Positions 44,667 through 53,999 of a DNA stretch of 64,000 nucleotides are shown here, in pieces (position 1 is the stretch's first letter; every line of letters begins with the position of its first letter). Source of the DNA: Protopterus annectens (lineage: Eukaryota; Chordata; Ceratodontiformes; Protopteridae); NCBI RefSeq assembly GCF_019279795.1, contig NC_056726.1, forward strand, positions 1,013,112,988-1,013,176,987, written 5' to 3'. A model generated the notes under the pieces. It worked only from the letters and a program-made list of their open reading frames with translations, was not told where the DNA came from and made no database searches. The translations under genes were made by a program, and so were the position numbers.

Positions 44667-45455
44667 GGAAATATATTCTTCGGCAGTATGGACAGCTGGG
44701 AATGTATTCTCAGGCAGTACAAACAGCTGGGAGTGTATTCTCAGGCAGTACGAACAGCTGGGAGTGTATTCTCAGGCAGTACGAAAATCTGGGAGTGTAT
44801 TCTCAGGCAGTATGAACATCTGGGAGTGTATTCTCAGGCAGTATGAACAGCTGGGAGTGTATTCTCAGGCAGTGCAAAAAGCTGGGAGTATATTCTCAGA
44901 CAGTATGAACAGCTGGGAGTGTATTCTCAAGCAGTGCAAACTGCTGGGAATGTATTCTCAAGCAGTACGAACTGCTGGGAGTATATTCTCAGGCAGTATG
45001 AACTGCTGGGAGTATATTCTCAGGCAGTACGAACTGCTGGGAGTGTATTCTCAGGCAGTACGAACTGCTGGGAGTGTATTCTCAGGCAGTACGAACTGCT
45101 GGGAGTGTATTCTCAGGCAGTACGAACTGCTGGGAGTGTATTCTCAGGGAGTACGAACTGCTGGGAGTGTATTCTCAGGGAGTACGAACTGCTGGGAGTG
45201 TATTCTCAGGGAGTACGAACTGCTGGGAGTGTATTCTCAGGGAGTACGAACAGCTGGGAGTGTATTCTCAGGGAGTACGAACAGCTGGGAGTGTATTCTC
45301 AGGGAGTACAAAAAGCTGGGAGTGTATTCTCAGAGTATAAACAGCTGGGAGTGTATTTTCAGGCAGTATGAACAGCTGGGAGTGTATTTTCAGGCAGTAT
45401 GAGCAGCTGGGAGTGTATTCTCAGGCAGTATGAACAGCTGGGAGTGTATTCTTAT
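44667..45455 (+). repeat. Homogenised core of the 31-bp minisatellite (~25 copies)
   Basis: The unit is GTATTCTCAGGCAGTACGAA + CAGCTGGGAGT, 31 bp. Variants form local blocks: GGCAGTACGAAC, then GGGAGTACGAAC from about 45149, then GGCAGTATGAAC. Since 31 is not a multiple of three and the unit lacks stops in all plus frames, three overlapping long frames exist; they are not evidence for a protein. Confidence 0.93.
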
Positions 45456-45569
45456 GCAGTGCAAACAGGTAGTAGTACTTTCCCAGACAATGCTAGTATC
45501 TGACAGTACATTCTTGGGTCTAACTGCTAGGTGCGCAGTCTCAGACATTGCTAATAAATGGAACTACAG

Positions 45570-45892
45570 TGTACTTCTCAACCTCCTAGTGCAAAAAATC
45601 TGGACAAAGCCTGACAGAGTGTGGGGACAAAGGCCCACAAAATAGGTACAGATTTTAATCATTGCTCTTATAAACTTAGAAAGTTGCCAGAATAATAGGA
45701 TTTGTGTTAGCATGCATTTTTATGAAGGATATGAAGTCTGAAACTCAAAAGTATATCATTATTTAGTGACTTCAGTCCTTAGATTATCCCAGTGATTTGC
45801 CAGAAAGTCATTAATTTTAGGAGGAACAGAGCAAAAATATGAGGCAAAAAAATCTGAACAGTCTGCAAAAATCTGTACAGTTGTGAGGTATG
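45570..45892 (+). mobile_element. MITE of the CATACCTC family
   Basis: It is about 320 bp and matches the reverse complement of 57555-57874 along its length (AAATCTGGACAAA.., GGGACAAAGGCCCA, TATGAAGTCTGAAACTCAAA, AAAATCTGTACAG). The end GAGGTATG and the degenerate start TGTACTTCTCAACCTCC form inverted termini. The flanks AACTACAG/AGCTGCAG fit a decayed 8-bp target duplication. Confidence 0.7.
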
Positions 45893-46330
45893 AGCTGCAG
45901 ACTTAGTACAAACAGATGGGGATGTAGGCTCAAAGAGTAGTAACACATGGGGGGGTGAAGCTTCTAACAATGGTAATAACTAGGGGTGCAGTCAGGTGGT
46001 AGAAATGCACGGTTATGCAGTGTCAAAAAGGGCTAATACGTGTGGGGGTATGGCTCAGACAGTGCTGTCAGGTAAGGGATGTGGTTCAGATAGTGCTATC
46101 AAGTGAGGGCTGTGGCTCAGATAGTCCTATCAAGTGAGGGGTGGGCTTAGACAGTGCTGTCAAATGAGGGCTGTGGCTCAGATAGTCTTATCAAGTGAGG
46201 GGTGGGCTTAGACAGTGCTGTCAAATGAGGGGTGTGGCTTAGACAGTAGTCACAATTGGGGGTATGGCTGAGACAGTAGTGAATGATGAGGGGTTTGAAT
46301 CAGGCAGTGATAACAGCACTTCTGTCCTGT

Positions 46331-47270
46331 AGTCAGGAAATGAACTGGATACATGCTTTAAACATGCAACTGCCTTTCTCAGGGTGTGGGGTATAGGGTG
46401 AGTCACAGGGTGTGAGAGCACTGCTGTCTTCTTATTATTGGTGCGTTGAAAATATGTGAGATGTAAGATCCACAGATATTGTGGCATGCTAGAAAAAGAG
46501 GGGTGAAGAGTTTGTAAAAAACAATTGCTCTCTAGAGCCCAAGAAAAATTCTGTGTATCCACACCTGCAGAAATGAATTGATGGAGAGGAAAATAACAGT
46601 CTTCCATGGCCCAAGGGTACTTCAGCTTTCATCTGTGGATTACGTGGAACTGTTTATCACTTACTACCTTCTCACGTGACTCTTTGCAGTGGTACAGTGG
46701 AATTTTGTAATTACTTCAGCCATCTTGAAGGCCCTTATGATATGCAGTGATACAGGATCCATAGTACAACTGTACATTATATTTTCTTTTGACGTGTACG
46801 TCCAGCTGGACAAAATCCAGTTTCAAATGAGACCCAGTAAAAAAAGAAACCTACATAAGCATAGTGCTTCATAACAGTGACATCATGAAACTGCAGTGAA
46901 CAGCAGGCACAAAAAGTGTAATGAATACAGGTAGTATTTTGGCTAAATTACAATGAACATTTCTGAAGTACTTGTTAAGATAGTGATATTTATAATTATT
47001 TGTTTATTTGTATTTGATAACGACAAAAGCCTGAGTTTGCGGAATCCATTCTGTGTGAAGCTTCACTTTACAGTGACAAGAAAGTTAAGTCTGACTTTTT
47101 AATGGTTTGTGGATTTTAGCTAAATGAAGTGGTTGAGACCTAAGGCTTCTTTCTGTCTGGGGATTAAATGTAAGTAGCTCCAACGCCTTTTAGTAGGAGG
47201 GATGGATTAAAGTATAGCACAGATTCTTTGCCCTGCAATACCAAAAATAAAATGATCAATTTCATCTTTA
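46331..47270. other. Unrecognised sequence
   Basis: Mixed-composition DNA without recognisable repeats or exons. The short open frames have no motifs. Confidence 0.35.
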
Positions 47271-47288
47271 TTTTAAGAAGGTACACTA

Positions 47289-48086
47289 AGAATGAAGGTC
47301 AGCAGGACTAAGGCAGAATGTATGTGTGACTGAGAGGGAGGACAGAGGAGTGGTGAGCATGCAGGGAGTAGAGGTGGCGAAGGTGGATGAGTTTAAGTAC
47401 TTGGGATGGACTAAGACAGAATGTATGTGTGTGAATGAGAGGGAGGACAGAGGAATGGTGAGGATGCAAGGAGTAGAGGTGGGGAAGGCGGATGAGTTTA
47501 AATACTTGGGATCAATAGATCAGAGTAATGGTGAGTGTGGAAGAGAGGTGAAGAAGAGAGTACAGGCAGGGTGGAGTGGGTGGAGAAGAGTGTCAGGAGT
47601 GATTTGTGACAGACGAGTACCAGTAAGAGTGAAAGGGAAGGTCTACAAGAGGGTAGTTAGACCAGCTATGTTATATGGGTTGGAGACAGTGGCATTGACA
47701 AAAAGGCAGGAGTTTGAACTGAATGTGGCAGAGCTGAAGATGTTAAGATTTGCACTGGGTGTGACGAGGATGGACAGGATTAGGAATAAGCATATTAGAG
47801 GGTCAGCCCAGGTTGGAAGGTTTGGAGACAAAGCCAGAGAGGCAAGATTACGTTGGTTTGGACATGTGCTGAGGAGGGATGCAGAGTATATTGGGAAAAA
47901 GATGCTGAGGATGAATCTGCCAGGTAACAGGAAAAGAGGAAGGCCTAAGATGAGGTTTATGGATGTGGTGAGAGAGGATATGCAGGTGGTTGGTGTGACA
48001 GAGCAAGATACAGAGGACAGGAAGAAATGGAAACAGTTGATCTGCTGTGGCGACCCCTAACGGGAGCAGCCGACAGAAGAAGAAGA
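47289..48086 (+). mobile_element. RTE LINE, 5'-truncated copy with target duplication
   Basis: An 18-bp direct repeat, TTTTAAGAAGGTACACTA at 47271-47288 and TTTTAACAAGGTACACTA at 48087-48104, flanks it. The sequence corresponds to the last 0.7 kb of the full RTE at 14880 and ends GTGGCGACCCCTAACGGGAG then (GAA)n. It has an internal duplication of about 115-120 bp at the start. Confidence 0.9.
47326..48060 (+). pseudogene. RTE reverse transcriptase C-terminal fragment
   Basis: This 244-codon open frame holds the region after the catalytic core: ECGREVKKRVQAGWSGWRRV, MLYGLETVALTKRQ, VTRMDRIRNKHIRG, RLRWFGHVLRRD and the terminal CCGDP. The N-terminal part is duplicated (REDRG..VRMQGVEV..EFKYLG occurs twice). 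The open frame reflects youth, not function, because the endonuclease and FADD motif are absent. Confidence 0.85.
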
Positions 48087-48104
48087 TTTTAACAAGGTAC
48101 ACTA

Positions 48105-48888
48105 GTAATACACAGTTAAAGGGATGAAATCGGATGCTTGGATGGATAACTGGGGTGTAACTTTCTGGTTTATGGTGCTTTAACATGCTTGAAACAGACA
48201 GGTAAATAATGGTGTCCTATACTGATACTGACTGGGTGCTGTTTCTTGTATGCATATGGCATAGGTGTTGGATATGTGCCCTATTTAATGCCTAATTTAC
48301 TGTAGGTGTTGTAGACATTCTTTACTGCATGGCATAGAAGTCATAGGAATGACACTTGGTAATGAAAGTGGCTGGAATATGTAGCAAGTGTAATTATTTT
48401 TTGCATGGGTTAAGGTTGTGTTTCACGAGTGAATACTTTTGATGCTTAAGGGTGTAACTAATATGCTGTATGGCCTTTCTTTTATGCATGAGACACGTGG
48501 TATGAATGATACCTACAGTAGGTATCCACTGTGCTTCCTTGTTTTGATGTTTGTGTAGGTAGTTGGTATCCTGCCTTTTGTTTGGAGCAGACATGGGGTT
48601 TCTGTTTACTGGGCATGGATTTAGGTAGGATATGGCACCCCATAGTTTAATGCTTATGAAATTAAAAAAGGACATAAAGAATATAGAATCAACTACAGTT
48701 ATAGTAAAATGTATGATTTGTTCGATAGTTAATAGAGCTATATCTTACACATCCTTGTTGAGTGAATCAAAAGACATGTATACAGTCTGAGATTTGATTT
48801 GTGACCACGTATAGCCAGTGTGTGCTACCCTCGCCTGATAGAGTTAACGGTGAACAAGACTTTTCCTGAGAATAATCTGTATCCTAGA
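48105..48888. other. Unrecognised sequence
   Basis: No recognisable repeat, gene or RNA was found in this stretch. Confidence 0.3.
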
Positions 48889-49085
48889 ATCATCATCATC
48901 TCCTTTCGGCTTATTCTGGTTAGGGTTCACCATAGCAGAACAACGGTCCGCAGAATGATTGGCAGTGGAGTTTTACAGTGTTGAGTTGCCAGCCCAGTGC
49001 CCAACCTTCCATAGAAGGCACACACATGCACACACTCACACCTAAGGCCAGTTGAGAGTGTCCAATCCACCTACAGCATGTATCC
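48889..49085 (-). mobile_element. SINE with RTE 3' tail, old copy
   Basis: Read on the minus strand it has GGAAGGTTGGGCACTGGGCT and GGCAACTCAACA, then TATGGTGAACCCTAACC and a (GAT)n tail. This is the same order as the SINE at 27690. Its outer part (GTGTGTGCATGTGTGTG, and ATTGGACACTCTCAACTGGC) resembles the CA-rich repeats at 38935 and 39640, so the families may be related. Confidence 0.6.
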
Positions 49086-50984
49086 TAGAATAGTGGAAGA
49101 TATTCTTTTTGCTTGGGTACCAGAATAAAAGTCATCTGCCTTGTGCCACTGGATCTGTGATAAGTGAGAAGTTGCCCACCCCTCATGTGTTTGTGTGGGT
49201 GCATGTAAGCATGCACCTCCCCTGCTTGTGAGGGTTTGGCTAGACCCATATGTACATTTCTGCTTGTGTATGACACAGGATAGAGAATATGCATTATTAA
49301 GTTACCTCCCCCTCAGTCAGGTAGGTACAAGAGCCCTTTGCCACTTTAGTCAAGTCTAGAGTAGAATGTGCACAACAGTTTGTGTTTGGGAAACATTATA
49401 GTTATGATTTCAGTTTTTATATATCTGTGTATTAGCATGAATGAATGAGTGAAACTGAAGTGCGTACATAACTGTTTGGGGAGAACAATCTGAGAAGTGG
49501 CACATATTTCAGCAAAGAAGAATTCACTACCAGGATTTATCTTTTTACTGTTAAGAAAGGGGGATGACTTATGAAGGCCCTTTTTTCTGCTGCAGCTTAG
49601 TGTCACTAACACAAAGAACAGGAGATTTTATATTCAGATTTTCTGTAACAATTCCATAAGTACTAACTGTGCATCATTTCTCCTCCGACTGTCAGTGTAT
49701 GTTAGTTCAAGCCATCAATAACGTCAACAAATTGTCATTACAAGCTGATACAGGACAGTAAGTTGTATGCAAGTTGCGTTTTATCAATTTTTAAATCATC
49801 CAGTGTATCACTAGGCATTTCCTCTACTTTGAAACTTTCAGACGTAATAATTTACTACTATTACAAGGTACACACTGTGTATTCTGTTGAGATTAAATAA
49901 CTGACTCAGCCCTGGATCTTATAGCAGCATGTTTTATATTGCTTAATAGAAGGTTTCAAGACACCTTAGCTCATTTTTCATCACACGGTAATCATACTGA
50001 ATTTGAGTGACTCATAACCCTGCTGTACAAGCACTTTCTGTCAGACCTTATGCTCAGACATGCTGCTGAGTTTCCAAAGAAGCCACGTCTTAGGCATTTA
50101 TTGAGATCATCTCTAGATTACTATGTATTTTTATGTTCTTGCAGTCCATTTCTGCCCTTTTGCTTATATCTAGCTGCTTCTCTTAGCTTGTGTTGACGTT
50201 ACTTTTCGGCATCCACCTTCTTCTCTACTTGTGTAGCCAAGGACAGTTTTAACGCTGCATGCTGTTCTACTGTTTAACCTCTTGATGTATTTGTAAAACA
50301 TTTGTTACTCTGGAGAGCTCTGAACATTTGTAGAAGCCAGGCACTGATTAGCAGTGCAACGAGTTTAGCTGGTCGTGGAAGTGAGCAAATTACTTGCGTT
50401 CATTTCTACAGGAGAAGATGTCAGATGCTGTCCACAGGCAGCAGAGAATTGGACAACTGATGTGATACAAAGAGAATGACATTTCTAACAGTCCCTGTGG
50501 AATAGTCAGGACCAGAGGCGTGATAAAAACTTTCATATCCCTGAAAGGAATATTCTCTTTATTAAAAAAGGTTTACAGAGTGTGGTCTGTCAAATATAAG
50601 TGGGGATGAAAGAGATGCCCTTAAGGATAGTTTTACTAATTCATAGTACTTGAAAATGTTACTTCTTTTGCACTGCCTACCCTTATAATCATAAAATGTG
50701 AGTGTTTTTAAAACTGTAAGTTTGTACACATATCGCTTAAGTATATTCTCGAGTAATAGTCCAATGAAAAATCTACTTTTCATTTTTTTACATTGCAATG
50801 GTTATTACCTTATGTTTGCATGCTTGTCAGGGTCGTATTTATTGTATTCAGTGATGTATATCACTTATGTTTACAGATAACAGGGAAGTACCTACAAATG
50901 GTTAGTTATGGTCAGTGTGTAGTACCCTGGTACACAAATATAAAATAAAGAGCGAATTGTGCATAAAAATATTGTAGCACTGAT
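49086..50984. other. Unrecognised sequence
   Basis: No exon, RNA gene or named repeat supported. Open frames are short and motif-free. Confidence 0.3.
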
Positions 50985-51075
50985 GGAATTCTTTTTCTCT
51001 GGGCATCAAGTGAAAGGGAGTGTGCCCAGTGGGACTTTTCTGGTTAACAACTGCAATTAATGAGCGAATAAATGT
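50985..51075 (+). mobile_element. L2-like 3' end relic
   Basis: GGAATTCTTTTTCTCTGGGC, then AGTGGGACTTTTCTGGTTAAC and AATAAATG, correspond to the L2-type 3' end at 12230, with many changes. Confidence 0.45.
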
Positions 51076-52755
51076 GATAGCTCAAAGAATTAAGTAAACA
51101 TGTGAGACAGCGGGGTAAGCCTCTGTGTTTAATGGTGCTGGGACCATTCTAAATTATGTTAAATACAGATATGCTTGGCTTGTAATTGTAACTTGGGAGC
51201 AGTAGTCGGTAAATAAAGAAAGGAGTCAAAGAACATTTTCTTAAAAGGCTACAGACAAGAAAGACACATGTAGGACAGAGAACTTTTTTGTCAAGTTTTT
51301 GTGCCGTATACATGAATACAATGTGTTTTGTAATGTAAACCAGAAAAAAATTTCCAAATAGTTTTGGTTCCTGTACATTACATACTAGGCTAAATATTAG
51401 CAGCAGAAAGGTCCTTGTCACTGGTACAAGTTGGAGAATTTGTTGTCTTTTTTCAGATTAATACCATATCAATAATATGCTATGATATGGGCATATGTTC
51501 ACTTTTGCATATGTTATGGTAAAGAAGGAAGCCTACTTAATCATTGTTATTCTGTTTCCACAGGTTACATAACAGAGCTCTTTGATATTTAATCCAGTAT
51601 AGGCCTGACTGCAGACTTATGTGAAGATCTGATGAATTTGTGATGCTAATGTGTCTTCCAAAGCCATAACTGGCAAAGGTATAAAGCTGATTTTATCACA
51701 CGTGGCTCTGCATAATCCTTAAATGTAATCAAAAGTAAATGTATTTGAGGAGTGGACCATTCGCATGTAATCTGGTCTGTAATGACTACAGCTAATTGAA
51801 ACATCTGCACTGGGGCACCTAGCGGGATATATATTTCTTTCAGAGTTGAAGATGAGGCAATGTGTGACTTATGCTTGGCTTCAACTATCTCTTGACTGTA
51901 GTATGAACTCAGCAACTTCAGTCAAAATATGAAGCAGCTGTTTGTGAGGGAAACAGAAGAGTTGACCTTTTTATCTATATTTTAGCTACAGTCAATGGCG
52001 TTTTATCTATGTCTTGATTGTAACTGTCCGACAACTGGTAGTGGTTATACTCGATTAAGGCTTCAGATGGCAAAAAGCCATGATTATTCACACTGTAAAT
52101 GTACTGTAATTTGTTGAAAATACACACTTTTTTTTTTTTTAGTCACTGTATCACATATGGATTGCACAGCAATCATGTTCGAACTGGGAACATCTAGGGC
52201 AATCACAATTCAGTAAGACTGTAATTAGAAGATGATTGAAAACTAACTCAACTGCCTAGGATTTATATTTAGCAGGATAAAGTCTATCGTATCTCAATTA
52301 CATACAATAGAAAAAAATAAAAAGTGTTCGCACTGAATTTGCAATGAGATTTGGAACAATCAAGATTCTTCACACCACCAATGGATTATAACTGCCACAT
52401 AATTTAAATATTGCACCACGGTAGATTACAAGGAAACTGGAATAGTGAAATCTGATCTGGATATAGTGTTTGGAAATATTTTCTAAGAAGTATTAAGTAC
52501 CAAGATTATTCATATCACATCTGGCTTGTAGTCATCAAAAGTTTGGGGTGTTTAATTGAATTCATTTAGTGCATTTGAATTTAAACGGCTGCAGATTCCT
52601 TTTGAGAGATTTCACTGGATCTAAATTACAATTGAGATGACTTTGGAGTGTTTGCAGTAGATCTATACTAAAATTGGAAACGGCTGGTATAAACGACAGC
52701 ACAGCAGATTTGAAAGCCATAGGAAAAAAGTAACCGTTTTTGGATAAACCTAAGA
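51076..52755 (+). promoter_or_regulatory. Candidate 5' flank and 5' untranslated region of the host exon
   Basis: This AT-rich non-repetitive stretch lies directly upstream of the coding exon. A 17-nt T run ending in AG at 52141-52142 is a strong acceptor-like signal, so the coding exon may start at about 52143 with a long leader. A start site within this stretch is equally possible. No CpG island or TATA box stands out. Loosely similar words (TCACAtcTGGattg, TTATAACTGCCA) recur, which may mark an old degenerate repeat. Confidence 0.3.
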
Positions 52756-52803
52756 ATGTCTCGCTCAGACGAGGTAAACAGACTGGCAGAGAGTGTATAT
52801 AAG
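52756..52803 (+). CDS. First coding exon, BAIAP2/BAIAP2L1-family I-BAR protein (partial gene)
   Basis: The 48 nt encode MSRSDEVNRLAESVYK and stop at AAG|GTAAGT, a near-consensus splice donor. The ATG has A at -3. The peptide closely resembles the N-termini of BAIAP2 (IRSp53) and BAIAP2L1 (IRTKS), whose I-BAR/IMD domain starts with a similar stretch (x-V-N-R-L-T-E-S/N-x-Y) followed by MEQFNP. Those proteins bind phosphoinositide membranes and link Rac/Cdc42 to actin in filopodia and ruffles. The MEQFNP exon is not visible downstream, so the first intron would extend beyond the window. Which paralogue is meant cannot be decided from 16 residues. Chance similarity is possible, but the match plus the donor makes it the best host-gene candidate. 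Confidence 0.6.
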
Positions 52804-53353
52804 GTAAGTTAAACTTGTAAAAGTGAAATGACTGAAAGGGATTTAAGGGATATTTTGTTTATACATAAGATTAATCCTTTGGGTCTGTTTTTAAATTGTA
52901 GTGGAAATGTACAGTGTGCTTGTCTAAAAGGTCTGTTTTATCAGGCAGATCAAACACAAAATTATTGTTAAGCTGATAAAATTATAGTGTGTGTATTATG
53001 GATGGCCAAAATGCATCTGGATAAATGACTTGCAGCTGAAAGTCTTAATGTGACCCAAGTGTGAAACCATACAAGAGTGCAATAAACATATTAGTTGTTG
53101 GAAAGGAAATACTTTTCTAGTGACAAAATTCATTTATGGAAAGTAATATGGCAATGAAAATCAGAATGGAATGCACTGCTGCTTTTCATAGAAGCAATGT
53201 GTTTCATGAAGAAGTAAAATCTGCTCATTTGAACACTGATGACAACATAACGGTGTGTTCTTTATTCTCCGTAATTATTTGGATGGGATAGGTGGGACTT
53301 TCCTCATTAAACAGCAACTGATTTCTAGTTAGCATGGTCATTTAATTTAGTTG

Positions 53354-53397
<44 letters not shown>

Positions 53398-53771
53398 AAA
53401 TAATTACAGACAGATGCTATTGATTTTAGTGAATGAGCTATGTGAGTGACAAAAATGTGGACTGTCATGCTGGCTGTCTCAAAACAGTTCATTCAAAGAA
53501 AAAGGTTAACAGGAAAGTGAACTTTTCTGTTATAGGATACTTTATGTATTGTGATTGTGGCGTGGAAGTTGCTTGTTCATACTGAAAAACGCTCATCGAC
53601 ACAAACCAGTACCTTCAGGTTACATTTATGTGGAATGTCGTCACAGGTTTGTAGATTGGCTAACAAGGAAAGGTGGCTTAGAAGCTAGATAGCCATGAAA
53701 GCAGATAATGACCGGGTCACAGTGTTGTATCAAAGGGTCAGACTGACATTGAAAAGAAGAACAAAAAAAAA
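52804..53771 (+). other. Putative intron 1 sequence
   Basis: Non-coding DNA from the GTAAGT donor to CR1-F. It contains a (GT)n run at about 53353-53394 and nothing else recognisable. Confidence 0.45.
53353..53394 (+). repeat. (GT)n microsatellite
   Basis: About 20 uninterrupted GT dinucleotides. Confidence 0.9.
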
Positions 53772-53784
53772 GCCAAAAAATTGG

Positions 53785-53970
53785 CTTAATTTCTGGTGTC
53801 ATTCAAAGGGGATCCAGTCTGCCTGGGATGACATGCTTGACAAGCCATGCTGCTTCGCAAGGGACGGCTTGCACCTGTCACCCCTAGGATTCCGGATATT
53901 GGCTAAGGCTCTTGCCACCCCCATAGTGCCTTTTTTAGGCAAGGCTCAAATTCTAAACCTACCACCCTAG
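53785..53970 (+). pseudogene. CR1-F ORF1 C-terminal remnant
   Basis: Encodes WLNFWCHSKGIQSAWDDML and the terminal SGNH block ARDGLHLSPLGFRIL, with the D-x-x-H as DGLH, then PIVPFLG and a stop. Only the last third of the domain remains. Confidence 0.75.
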
Positions 53971-53999
53971 AAAACAAAAATGGGAAGAAACTAAGGGTA

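Larger units (their letters stand above)
44050..46330 (+). repeat. Degenerate 31-bp minisatellite region
   Basis: Words such as CAGACAGTACTAA, GGCAGTAGTAACAG and CAGTACTAAACACTGG recur irregularly from about 44050. A homogeneous core lies at 44667-45455. Degenerate 31-bp units of the form GGCTCAGATAGTSCTATCAAG return at 46045-46260, there with a dimeric order. The MITE at 45570-45892 is inserted into it. No gene is present. Confidence 0.75.

Noticed and set aside
44665-45402. 245-codon frame over the 31-bp minisatellite
   Set aside because: Three overlapping frames are open because a stop-free 31-bp unit cycles through all phases. This is a minisatellite artefact.
44667-45455. CRISPR-like regular repeat array
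   Set aside because: Units are directly contiguous with no unique spacers, and the context is a vertebrate-type genome. It is a minisatellite.
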